DNA from: Flavobacterium sinopsychrotolerans
GTDB taxonomy: Bacteria > Bacteroidota > Bacteroidia > Flavobacteriales > Flavobacteriaceae
Assembly (NCBI RefSeq): GCF_900110375.1
Contig: NZ_FODN01000006.1
Coordinates: 124,001-188,000 of the forward strand
Length of the DNA stretch: 64,000 nucleotides
Direction of reading: 5' to 3'
The position numbers were made by a program, and so were the translations under genes. The notes under the pieces are model-generated. The model was given only the letters and a program-made list of their open reading frames with translations. It was not told the DNA's origin and ran no database searches. Shown here piece by piece: positions 1 to 7,717 of the stretch (positions are counted from its first letter, which is position 1; every line of letters begins with the position of its first letter).

Positions 1-666
1 AAAAAGTATAGAGAAATCTATTTAGAAAATTACGCTGATTCGAGTACTGCGACTTATAAATGGCTTTTTCAGATAACCTGTGTTTTTCTTATCGCACATT
101 CTATTGTGGCATTAAAAAATGTATTGCGTTATAGCGGTTTCAGAGAGATATTTCTTTGGACAAATGTACTTGTAGGGGCTATTGCTTTGCTTATAACATG
201 TTGGTTTATCATGAAAGCGCTCAATCATCCCGAACTTTTTAGAGGTGTTAATTCTAAATTACAATTGGCAAAAGATATTTTGCCTGCAGTAGAAGAAAAA
301 ACTGAATCTAAAGATGTTCAAGATGATGCTATTTCCAGTCAAATTTCGACATTGAAACAATATATGGCAGAGAAAGAGCCTTTTCTTGATCCGTCACTTA
401 CCATTCAGGAGCTTGCCAATCAAATTGATATTCCGGTTCGAGAGTTATCAGTTTTAATTAATCATCATATGGACCAGCACTTTTTTGATTTTGTCAATGA
501 ATATCGTATTCAAAAAGCGATGGGTATTTTGAAAGATCAGTCTAGAAGTCAGCTTACCGTTCTTGAAATTTTATACGAAGTTGGTTTTAACTCCAAATCT
601 TCTTTTAATACCTCTTTTAAAAAACACACTAATTTGACGCCTACAGCTTATAGAAACACCTTATAA
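1..666 (+). CDS. AraC-type regulator with membrane N-terminus, 5' end outside window
   Basis: The frame is open from the first base, so the start lies upstream of the window; the GTG at 106 is only an internal codon. The visible part has two hydrophobic helices in its first ~75 residues, an acidic linker, then a C-terminal AraC-type double helix-turn-helix. The second HTH carries the usual signature around VGFNSKSSFNTSFKKHTNLTP, ending three residues before the stop. Membrane-anchored AraC proteins of this kind are common in Bacteroidota and are thought to sense an envelope signal and act on nearby promoters. The next gene, a beta-barrel receptor on the same strand, is the obvious candidate target, but that is inference. 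Confidence 0.85.
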   Translation, partial: KKYREIYLENYADSSTATYKWLFQITCVFLIAHSIVALKNVLRYSGFREIFLWTNVLVGAIALLITCWFIMKALNHPELFRGVNSKLQLAKDILPAVEEKTESKDVQDDAISSQISTLKQYMAEKEPFLDPSLTIQELANQIDIPVRELSVLINHHMDQHFFDFVNEYRIQKAMGILKDQSRSQLTVLEILYEVGFNSKSSFNTSFKKHTNLTPTAYRNTL

Positions 667-680
667 TAAGTGGTTTGTAA

Positions 681-748
681 AAAGTCGAACTTCATACTTG
701 ATAAAGTCGAACTGATTTTCTGAATAGAAATTGGTTCGACTTTTTTTT
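681..748 (+). terminator. Rho-independent terminator after the AraC-type gene
   Basis: AAAGTCGAAC occurs twice (681-690 and 703-712) and its complement GTTCGACTTT lies at 734-743, running into a T-tract at 741-748. The second copy plus the partly complementary TGATTTTCT/AGAAATTG segment makes a long hairpin with a small loop. The extra left arm could form an alternative pairing. Confidence 0.8.
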
Positions 749-822
749 GTCGGTCGAATTCTGAAAATTTCTAAGGCAACTTTGCTTCAAATTAATCGAA
801 ACAAGTTTTAAAATTAGAAATC

Positions 823-3213
823 ATGAAAAAAGTAAATCTCCTTGCCTTTTTATTATTGCCTTTATTTTGTTTAGCACAAGAATCATTTAAATTAAAAGGA
901 AAAATAGTAAGCGAAACAATTCCATTAGAATGGGCAGATGTTTCGATATCGAATTCAGAAGGAAAAATTATAGATGGTTCAACCTCTAAACAAGATGGTA
1001 GTTTCGAAATCAACATTAAAAAAGGATCTTATAAAATTGGAATCACCCTTTTAGAATTTACAGATTATGAAAAAGAGTTTGCAATAGAAAGTGATCTGGA
1101 TTTAGGAACAATCATTTTAAAAGAAAGCGCAACCAATTTAAAAGAGGTTATAATTCAATCTAAAAAGAAAACAATCGAGCAGAAAACGGATCGATTGGTT
1201 TATAATCTTGAAAACAATGTTACAACAGTTGGCGGAGACGCTTTAAGTGCCATTAATTCGGCTCCCGGAGTTGTCGTTCAGAATAACACAATTAATATAT
1301 TAGGAAAAGGAACATCCCGTGTTATGATAGATGGACGAATGATTGAATTAGTAGGTGAGGAACTGAATAATTTTCTGAAATCAATTTCGGCTAGTGATAT
1401 TAAAAATATTGAAATTATCAGCAATCCGCCAGCAAAATATGATGCCGAAGGAACTGGTGGATTGATTAATATTATTATGAAAAAAGGAGTTCGTGATTCC
1501 TGGAAAAACACGACTACAGTTTCTTATGATCAAAATAAATATAGTATTTATACTTTAAGAGATAACTTTTTTTACAATAAAAACAAGTTTAGATTTTCTG
1601 CCAGCATTAATGCAAAAACAGGTTATTTGAATGCTACAGATGATTTAAAAATGTATTTTCCTGATGGACTTTCGCACATGAAAAGTGCAACAAAGGTAAA
1701 AACTGAAAATCTTTCTGGTAAATTGGCTTTAGATTATGATCTTTCAGAACGTACGACTATTGGATTTCAATATTTAAACGATAGAAATAACCCTGATTTT
1801 AAATCGGATATTAGAATTGAGGATTACAATAATCAAAATGGATTGGATAATGTAACACTGAACAACAGCTTCACTGATAAAGGATCAAAAAATCAAACGT
1901 ATAATGCGCATTTGATTACCAAACTAGATTCCTTAAAAAGGAAATTATCTTTTGATGTGGACTATTTCAATTACAGTTCAAAATTCGATAGAAATTTTGT
2001 CGCTAATAATTACACGCCAGATATGACATTTGTTGATGTAAATCAGTCGGGAAGAAACATTTCGAATCAGGATATTGACAATTGGAGTTTTAAGGCAGAT
2101 ATGGAACATCCGTTTCCAGCGCTGAATTTGTCTTATGGCGCAAAAATGAGTTTTACAAATAGTGTAAGTGATGTACTTTATTTCAATACAATTACAGGAA
2201 CTCCGGAATTAGATTCGAACCAATCCAACCGATTTAAATACACTGAAAACAATCAGGCAGTTTATGTAAATGCGGATAAAAAACTCAATGAAAAATGGAA
2301 TTTCCAAATGGGATTAAGATTGGAGAACACTCAAACAAATGGATTTTCTGAAACAATGAATCAGCAAACAGAAAATAATTATTTGAAATTATTCCCAACA
2401 TTTTATGCTTCTTACAAGAAAAACGAAAACAATACTTTTAGTTTGAATTATGGAAAAAGAATCAACAGGCCACGTTTTGACTTATTAAATCCGTTCAGGA
2501 TTTACATCAACAGCAATAGTTATTCCGAAGGAAATCCGTTTTTAAGACCTTCATTTAGTGATAATTTTGAGTTGGCACATTCTTATAAAGAAATTTTGAG
2601 AACTAGTGTTTTTGTCAATGCAATTACAAACGGTTATGGAGTTTTATTTACCTCAAACCCGGAAACCAATACACAGATTGTAACCCGTGAGAATTATTTT
2701 AAAAACTTAAATTATGGAATAGGGGAAAGTTATTCGGCAAGTTTTGCAGATTGGTGGTCTAGTGAAAATTCATTGTACCTTTTGGGAGCAAAAACAGAAT
2801 TTATTAAAGATATCAATGCCACACCATCAAACAGTTTACAAATTGATTTTTCGACAAATAATACTTTTTTATTAGGTAAAACCACAAAATTGCAAATCGA
2901 TTTTATATACACAACACCTTTTAAATCCGGTTTGTATGAAGTAGGATATGCCTCTAGTTTTGATATTGGTTTCAAACAGGATTTGTTTAATAAAACCATC
3001 CAGATTGCATTTTTGGCAAATGATATTTTTAATACCTCTTATCTAAAAGATTTTACTTCAGTTATAAACGGTGTAAAACAGGTATATGAGGAGAAACAAA
3101 GTAATCGATTTGCGCGTTTATCTGTGGTTTATAATTTTGGAAACAAAAAAATCAATGTACAACAGCGTGATTTTGGAAATAAGGAGGATAATAAAAGAAC
3201 TGGAGGTAATTAG
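823..3213 (+). CDS. Outer-membrane beta-barrel receptor, TonB-dependent type
   Basis: A 796-residue protein with a cleavable signal peptide ending near FCLAQ. A carboxypeptidase-regulatory-like beta domain (about 22-110) is followed by a plug-like segment (about 112-220, with GTSRVMIDGRMIEL) and then a large beta-barrel of the 'outer membrane beta-barrel family protein' type, recognisable by GKRINRPRFDLLNPF. It should sit in the outer membrane and import or bind a ligand. It is shorter than SusC proteins and has no SusD partner next to it, so a polysaccharide role is not indicated. It lies 156 bp after the AraC-type gene. An AACTTTG element near 778-784 resembles a -7 box but lacks a convincing -33 partner. 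Confidence 0.85.
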   Translation: MKKVNLLAFLLLPLFCLAQESFKLKGKIVSETIPLEWADVSISNSEGKIIDGSTSKQDGSFEINIKKGSYKIGITLLEFTDYEKEFAIESDLDLGTIILKESATNLKEVIIQSKKKTIEQKTDRLVYNLENNVTTVGGDALSAINSAPGVVVQNNTINILGKGTSRVMIDGRMIELVGEELNNFLKSISASDIKNIEIISNPPAKYDAEGTGGLINIIMKKGVRDSWKNTTTVSYDQNKYSIYTLRDNFFYNKNKFRFSASINAKTGYLNATDDLKMYFPDGLSHMKSATKVKTENLSGKLALDYDLSERTTIGFQYLNDRNNPDFKSDIRIEDYNNQNGLDNVTLNNSFTDKGSKNQTYNAHLITKLDSLKRKLSFDVDYFNYSSKFDRNFVANNYTPDMTFVDVNQSGRNISNQDIDNWSFKADMEHPFPALNLSYGAKMSFTNSVSDVLYFNTITGTPELDSNQSNRFKYTENNQAVYVNADKKLNEKWNFQMGLRLENTQTNGFSETMNQQTENNYLKLFPTFYASYKKNENNTFSLNYGKRINRPRFDLLNPFRIYINSNSYSEGNPFLRPSFSDNFELAHSYKEILRTSVFVNAITNGYGVLFTSNPETNTQIVTRENYFKNLNYGIGESYSASFADWWSSENSLYLLGAKTEFIKDINATPSNSLQIDFSTNNTFLLGKTTKLQIDFIYTTPFKSGLYEVGYASSFDIGFKQDLFNKTIQIAFLANDIFNTSYLKDFTSVINGVKQVYEEKQSNRFARLSVVYNFGNKKINVQQRDFGNKEDNKRTGGN

Positions 3214-3220
3214 AAAATTA

Positions 3221-3264
3221 AAAGCTAAGAAACAGAAATCTCTTTATTTCTGTTTCTTAGCTTT
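3221..3264. terminator. Bidirectional terminator between convergent genes
   Basis: A perfect 19-bp inverted repeat (3221-3239 and 3246-3264) with a 6-base loop lies between the receptor gene (+) and the ZIP gene (-). It has A/T runs on both sides, as expected for a shared terminator. Confidence 0.85.
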
Positions 3265-3270
3265 ATAAAA

Positions 3271-3939
3271 TTATATAAAATACGCCAACGCAATTCCTAT
3301 CACAATCATCGAAACCTTGGCAATATTGAACTTGTGTCCTTCGCTGCTTTCGAAAATAATGGTGGATGAAATATGAAATAATATTCCTATTACTATGGCT
3401 GTGATTTCAGTATAATACACGTTTAATACTGGTAAATAATCAGATAAAATCGTACCAAGCGGCGTCATGACTGAAAAAGTAATCATGAAGAAAAAAATGG
3501 CTTTTTTATTCAGACTTGCATTGATAAAAAAGGTAGTCAGAATTATGGCAATAGGTAAATGATGAATGGCAATTCCAATGGCTAAATCATGATGATGGCT
3601 TACAGGGAATCCTTCTAGAAACGCATGTATACAAAGACTTACGAATAGTAACCACGGGATTTGTGTCATTATTTCATGTCCGTGAACATGACCGTGTTCA
3701 GCTCCTTTTGAGAAAAATTCCAATATAATCTGGAACAATATTCCCAGCATGATGAAGAGTCCAATGTTTGGGTTTGCACTTTCGTAAATTTCAGGTAATA
3801 AATGCATTACCGTTAATGAAAGTAAAAAAGAACCACTGAATGCCAATAACAATTTTAGGTTGGTTTTGTTCTTTGGTCTTATAATCATTGCGACGATATA
3901 TCCTATAAGTACCGAAAGTAATGGTAAAAGGTAATTCAT
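3271..3939 (-). CDS. ZIP-family metal transporter
   Basis: A 222-residue inner-membrane protein with about eight hydrophobic segments. A histidine-rich loop (HGHVHGHE) precedes the metal-binding helices, which carry HHDLAIGIAIHHLP. This pattern is typical of ZIP permeases, which move Zn2+ or other divalent metals into the cytoplasm. Its start codon follows the stop of the upstream methyltransferase with no gap, so the two are almost certainly co-transcribed. Metal specificity cannot be read from the sequence. Confidence 0.9.
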   Translation of the reverse strand: MNYLLPLLSVLIGYIVAMIIRPKNKTNLKLLLAFSGSFLLSLTVMHLLPEIYESANPNIGLFIMLGILFQIILEFFSKGAEHGHVHGHEIMTQIPWLLFVSLCIHAFLEGFPVSHHHDLAIGIAIHHLPIAIILTTFFINASLNKKAIFFFMITFSVMTPLGTILSDYLPVLNVYYTEITAIVIGILFHISSTIIFESSEGHKFNIAKVSMIVIGIALAYFI

Positions 3940-4704
3940 TTATTTAAAAATCATGATTAGTCGTTCACTATCTGTTTTATGGAATTTTTTTAATTTGTAA
4001 TCGCCAAATATATCCAACAGATAAATTCCGGCTTCTTCCATTAATACCTCAAAATCTTTTAGGGTAAGGGCTTTTACTTTTTCGGTGAAATGAAATTTTT
4101 GACCTTTGTCTTCAAAGTCAATTTCTTTGTAAATATGGCCGTCTTTCAAATAGCGTTTGATATGAAAATCGATACCTTCGACTGTTTTTGTTTCTTCAGG
4201 AACCAGAGTTTCGAGGACTTGGGCAACATTCATGAAGTCAATCACGGCAAAACCATATTCGGAAAGGCTTTCTTTGATGGCTTTTAACGTAGTTAGATTG
4301 TCTTCGTCATTTTCGAAATAGCCAAAGCTGGTAAATAGATTGAAAATGGCATCGTATTTCTCTTCAAAGGGTTCACGCATATCGTGCACTTTGAAATGAA
4401 GGGTTTCATTCGTGTTTTTAGTAGCTTCGGTAATGCTGTTTTCAGATAAGTCAGCTCCTAGAACTGTAAAACCTAATTGATTTAAATAAATAGAATGACG
4501 GCCTTTACCACAGGCTAAATCCAATACTGTTGCCTTTTCAGGAAGATTAAGATAATGGGTAAGATTATCCATAAAAACCTGTGCTTCTCTATAGTTTCTA
4601 TCCTTGTAAAGGATGTGATAATAGGGAGTGTCAAACCAGGAAGTATACCAGTTTTCGGTTGATTTCAGTTGGTTTTCAGTTGGTGGATTTTGTGCTGCAG
4701 ACAT
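3940..4704 (-). CDS. Class I SAM-dependent methyltransferase
   Basis: A 254-residue Rossmann-fold methyltransferase. Motif I is VLDLACGKGRHSIYL at about residues 60-75, and an acidic residue ends strand 2 (GADLS). The rest follows the usual small-molecule methyltransferase layout. The substrate is unknown. It is the first gene of a two-gene unit with the ZIP transporter. The upstream region carries a TAAATTTG box on this strand, overlapping the divergent promoter of the THUMP gene. Confidence 0.85.
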   Translation of the reverse strand: MSAAQNPPTENQLKSTENWYTSWFDTPYYHILYKDRNYREAQVFMDNLTHYLNLPEKATVLDLACGKGRHSIYLNQLGFTVLGADLSENSITEATKNTNETLHFKVHDMREPFEEKYDAIFNLFTSFGYFENDEDNLTTLKAIKESLSEYGFAVIDFMNVAQVLETLVPEETKTVEGIDFHIKRYLKDGHIYKEIDFEDKGQKFHFTEKVKALTLKDFEVLMEEAGIYLLDIFGDYKLKKFHKTDSERLIMIFK

Positions 4705-4722
4705 TTATTCTTTTTCAATTAA

Positions 4723-4752
4723 TTTGATTGATGCAAATTTAGTGTATTTTTG
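4723..4752 (+). promoter_or_regulatory. Bacteroidota-type promoter for the THUMP methyltransferase
   Basis: TTTG at 4723-4726 and TATTTTTG at 4745-4752 are separated by 18 bases. This matches the Bacteroidota -33 TTTG / -7 TAnnTTTG pattern and lies about 48 bases before the ATG at 4800. Confidence 0.6.
4734..4741 (-). promoter_or_regulatory. Probable -7 box for the methyltransferase/ZIP unit
   Basis: CAAATTTA on the plus strand reads TAAATTTG on the minus strand, 30 bases before the minus-strand ATG. No good -33 element is seen at the expected spacing. It lies inside the divergent promoter, so the two promoters may interfere. Confidence 0.35.
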
Positions 4753-4771
4753 CCGAATATAACGATAACAA

Positions 4772-4797
4772 TTCCCCCTTTAGGGGGTAAAGGGGGC
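4772..4797. repeat. C5/G5 intergenic repeat, copy 1
   Basis: TTCCCCCTTTAGGGGG followed by TAAAGGGGGC. The first two runs form a 5-bp hairpin and a third G-run follows. A close relative is at 7694-7717. Here the last G-run lies 2 bases before the ATG of the THUMP gene, so it may double as a ribosome-binding or structured leader element. Confidence 0.7.
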
Positions 4798-4799
4798 AA

Positions 4800-5975
4800 A
4801 TGGAAAATAATTATAAAATGATTGCCAAAACCTTTTTTGGTTTTGAAGAAATATTAGCAAAAGAATTGCAAAACCTAGGCGCACAAAACGTGGAGCAAGG
4901 GGTTAGAATGGTTAGTTTTAAAGGAGATAAAGGCTTCATGTACAAAGCAAATTTGTCTTTGCGTACGGCTTTGAAAATCCTAAAGCCCATTTATTTTTTC
5001 AAGGCAAATAACGAACAGGCTTTGTATAAAGGAATTTCGAGCATGAATTGGTCAAAATTACTGAATGCCAATCAGACTTTTGTGATTGATACAACGGTGC
5101 ATTCGGAATATTTTAATCACTCAGAATTTGTTTCTCAAAAATGTAAAGATGCGATTGTAGATCAGTTTAGAGAAAGAACTGGGCAACGACCAAGTATTGA
5201 TAAAGTTCATCCTGATTTAAGGATCAACATCCATATCGATAAAGACCAGGTTTCAGTGGCACTGGATACTTCAGGAAATGCATTGAACCAACGTGGGTAC
5301 AGAACCGCAACGAATATTGCTCCTATAAACGAGGTTTTGGCAGCAGGAATTCTATTGCTTTCCGGTTGGGACGGTCAAACGGATTTTTTGGATCCAATGT
5401 GTGGTTCGGGAACATTCTTAGCCGAAGCAGCAATGATTGCCTGTAATATTCCCGCAAATATTAACCGTAAAGAATTTGCTTTTGAAAAATGGAACGATTG
5501 GGATAACGATTTGTTTGATAATATCTCGGACAGTTTATTAAAACGTGTTCGTGAGTTTCATTATACGATAAAAGGCTACGATAAAGCACCAAGTGCGGTT
5601 CAGAAAGCCAAAGACAATATCAAAAATGCCAATCTTGACGAATATATTTCTATTGAAGAGAAGAATTTCTTTGATACGGAAAAAACTTCAGAAGGGAAAC
5701 TGCATATCGTTTTCAATCCACCGTATGATGAGCGTTTGGACATTCACATGGAAGAATTCTACAAAAATATTGGTGATACTTTGAAGAAAAATTACCCAGG
5801 AACGAATGCTTGGATGATTACAGCGAACTTAGAAGCATTAAAATATGTTGGACTAAAACCTTCGAGAAAAATCAAACTTTTTAATGCCGGTTTAGAAGCA
5901 CGTTTGGTAAAATACGAAATGTACGAAGGAAGTAAAAGAACGAAGTTTCAGGTAACCACTGATAGTGCTGAATAG
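4800..5975 (+). CDS. THUMP-domain rRNA guanine-N2 methyltransferase (RlmL-N-like)
   Basis: A 391-residue protein. An N-terminal THUMP RNA-binding domain covers about 1-160, starting with the typical KTFFGFEEILAKEL. A methyltransferase domain follows, with LDPMCGSGTFLAEAAMIACN (motif I) and the amino-methyltransferase signature FNPPYDERL (NPPY). This layout is that of enzymes placing m2G on 23S rRNA (RlmL family). It lacks the second RlmK-like half found in the E. coli fusion, which is normal outside gammaproteobacteria. ATG at 4800 is preferred because the family starts a few residues before MIAKTFFG. Confidence 0.88.
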   Translation: MENNYKMIAKTFFGFEEILAKELQNLGAQNVEQGVRMVSFKGDKGFMYKANLSLRTALKILKPIYFFKANNEQALYKGISSMNWSKLLNANQTFVIDTTVHSEYFNHSEFVSQKCKDAIVDQFRERTGQRPSIDKVHPDLRINIHIDKDQVSVALDTSGNALNQRGYRTATNIAPINEVLAAGILLLSGWDGQTDFLDPMCGSGTFLAEAAMIACNIPANINRKEFAFEKWNDWDNDLFDNISDSLLKRVREFHYTIKGYDKAPSAVQKAKDNIKNANLDEYISIEEKNFFDTEKTSEGKLHIVFNPPYDERLDIHMEEFYKNIGDTLKKNYPGTNAWMITANLEALKYVGLKPSRKIKLFNAGLEARLVKYEMYEGSKRTKFQVTTDSAE

Positions 5976-6032
5976 CAATATTCAATTTTTACGTTCGACT
6001 TTTGACTTTAAAACTTTAAGACTTAAAAAAAA

Positions 6033-6269
6033 ATGACCAAATTACAAATACGAGCATTCCTTTATCAACTGGGATGTTTTGCAATATTATTTATTTCTGC
6101 CAGGTATTTAGTGGAACATTACACTAATTTAACCGGATTTTGGATTCCGTTAACCGCATTTGTTATAGGAACACTTTTGTCACCAAAATTCCATGCGATA
6201 AAAACCAAAGATGGAGAGAAATTATTCATGAAGTGGATTTTCATGAAAGGAATTAAGGAAATAGGGTAG
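6033..6269 (+). CDS. Small two-helix membrane protein
   Basis: A 78-residue protein with two hydrophobic segments (about 8-30 and 32-50) and a basic C-terminal tail. It starts 57 bases after the THUMP gene on the same strand and is followed by a terminator, so it probably ends that unit. I do not recognise a named family. A real gene is supported by its compact length, good codon use and position before the hairpin at 6291. Confidence 0.65.
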   Translation: MTKLQIRAFLYQLGCFAILFISARYLVEHYTNLTGFWIPLTAFVIGTLLSPKFHAIKTKDGEKLFMKWIFMKGIKEIG

Positions 6270-6290
6270 TTTTAGTTTACTCTAACAACA

Positions 6291-6338
6291 AAAAAAATAT
6301 CGCAAAGAGAACTTTTGTTTTCCTTGCGATATTTTTTT
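6291..6338. terminator. Bidirectional terminator
   Basis: AAAAAAATATCGCAA (6291-6305) pairs perfectly with TTGCGATATTTTTTT (6324-6338). It separates the plus-strand small membrane protein from the minus-strand DUF6048 gene. Confidence 0.8.
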
Positions 6339-6353
6339 ATTCCTAATTCGTAA

Positions 6354-7187
6354 TTACTTTTTCTCAACTTTTTTTGGAACAGCAATAGGCTTTACTTTTT
6401 TCTTATAAATAGGAACAAAATAAGTAATGGTATAGTTAAATCCAACACCAAAATCGCCATCGTAAGTTCTGTTGAATCCGGGAATATATAAGTTAGAGAA
6501 ATTCTCCGGTTCTTTGTTGGTTATCAATCGGTTCAATCGAAGACTGAAACCTACAAACACATTATCAAATACTTTGGCTTTTACTCCAGCCACAACTTCA
6601 ATCCAACTCGCGGATAATCCATCAAACTTTTTACCGGAAGGAATTACAGGAACTTCTCCAAAATAAGGATTCGCATTATAAATTCTGTAACTGTTTAATT
6701 GTTGATTAAAAGTACTGAAACCGTAACGCATTCCTATAGAAATAATGTTTTCCATATCCAGCCAGTTTTCGTAGGCATTATAATCAAAACCCGCTTTTAT
6801 GTACGATCCTTTGGTGGTGAAATTGACACGGTCATCATCTGTCGTTTTATTTTCATTCCCAAGTTCGGCAGCCAAAAAATATTTTTTAGTCAATCGATAA
6901 TCTCCCACCAACTCAATTCCCTTGTAATCTTTGTCATAAAGAGCGCGTGTCAGTTTATATAAATCAACACCCACACGTACACCATAACGATCGGTCTTTA
7001 CTGGAATCGAATCGTTCTTTATAATTTCAGGACTAATTTTGACTAAAGGCAATGGCGCTTCAGGAATAATCTGTTCTGTTTTGGCAGTTTTTGGATCACT
7101 TTTGACAGGAGTAGTTTCCTGAGCCTGTACCAAAGTCAACGACAATACGAGACAAATACTAAAAAAAGATCTTAATGTGTGTTTCAT
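6354..7187 (-). CDS. DUF6048-family outer-membrane protein
   Basis: From the ATG at 7187 the protein is 277 residues. It has a signal peptide (to about VQAQE), a Pro/Lys-rich linker, and an amphipathic beta-rich remainder with repeated aromatic strands, ending in a lysine-rich tail. This fits a small periplasm-facing beta-barrel. The in-frame ATG at 7214 is less likely because it puts nine charged residues ahead of the signal peptide. The start overlaps the end of the DUF6452 gene by 29 bases, so translation is probably coupled. The DUF assignment is from memory of the conserved rlmD-DUF6452-DUF6048 order in flavobacteria. Confidence 0.75.
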   Translation of the reverse strand: MKHTLRSFFSICLVLSLTLVQAQETTPVKSDPKTAKTEQIIPEAPLPLVKISPEIIKNDSIPVKTDRYGVRVGVDLYKLTRALYDKDYKGIELVGDYRLTKKYFLAAELGNENKTTDDDRVNFTTKGSYIKAGFDYNAYENWLDMENIISIGMRYGFSTFNQQLNSYRIYNANPYFGEVPVIPSGKKFDGLSASWIEVVAGVKAKVFDNVFVGFSLRLNRLITNKEPENFSNLYIPGFNRTYDGDFGVGFNYTITYFVPIYKKKVKPIAVPKKVEKK

Positions 7188-7680
7188 TTTCGTTTTCGAT
7201 GTTACTTTTTTCAACCGATATAAATTTTATCCATTTTTGATTTGCAGCTGTCGCATCAGTATGTGTATATGGATTTGTGGGATCTAATGTGAAAATTGAT
7301 TTATAACCACAGGCTCTGGAAACAAAAAGTTCCTGTGTGGTATAATCAAATTTTATGAAGTCTTCGTCAATCAATACAGAATTAGGATTTCCTGAATTTA
7401 ATGTGAAACTATAGGTCGTACTTGTTCCAACAGTTTTTAACGGAATAGAAATAGTATTACCGCTAGTCGTTTGACTGCCATTAAAAAGGATTCCGTCAGT
7501 CATTCCTTCGCCAACAACTTTCAGATTAGATACGTTTTTTAAAACGGAAGGATTCAAAAAATCATAAAAACCAATCACCAATAGTGGTGTTGTGGGAGTA
7601 TTTGCATCGCAAATGTCATCTTTCTCACAACTGGAGAAGGATAGTGCTAATGCAAATACCAATAAAATTATTTTTTTCAT
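7159..7680 (-). CDS. DUF6452-family lipoprotein
   Basis: From the ATG at 7680 the protein is 173 residues with a lipoprotein signal ending at FSSC, followed by EKDDICDANTPTTP. The frame is open 36 codons further upstream, but that part reads through the C5/G5 repeat and the end of rlmD and lacks a signal sequence, so it is not used. The mature part is beta-rich with two further cysteines and ends in ENETHIKIFF. It probably sits on the periplasmic face of the outer membrane. Function is unknown. It shares an operon with DUF6048 downstream. Confidence 0.78.
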   Translation of the reverse strand: MKKIILLVFALALSFSSCEKDDICDANTPTTPLLVIGFYDFLNPSVLKNVSNLKVVGEGMTDGILFNGSQTTSGNTISIPLKTVGTSTTYSFTLNSGNPNSVLIDEDFIKFDYTTQELFVSRACGYKSIFTLDPTNPYTHTDATAANQKWIKFISVEKSNIENENETHIKIFF

Positions 7681-7693
7681 ATACACTTTATTG

Positions 7694-7717
7694 TTCCCCC
7701 TTTGGGGGTTAGGGGGC
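7694..7717. repeat. C5/G5 intergenic repeat, copy 2
   Basis: TTCCCCCTTTGGGGG followed by TTAGGGGGC, nearly the same as 4772-4797 and in the same orientation. It abuts the rlmD stop codon (7718-7720) exactly and lies 13 bases before the DUF6452 start, so it fills that operon gap. Confidence 0.7.

Noticed and set aside
3086..3268. 60-codon plus-strand frame at the end of the receptor gene
   Set aside because: An out-of-frame shadow of the receptor that runs through the terminator.
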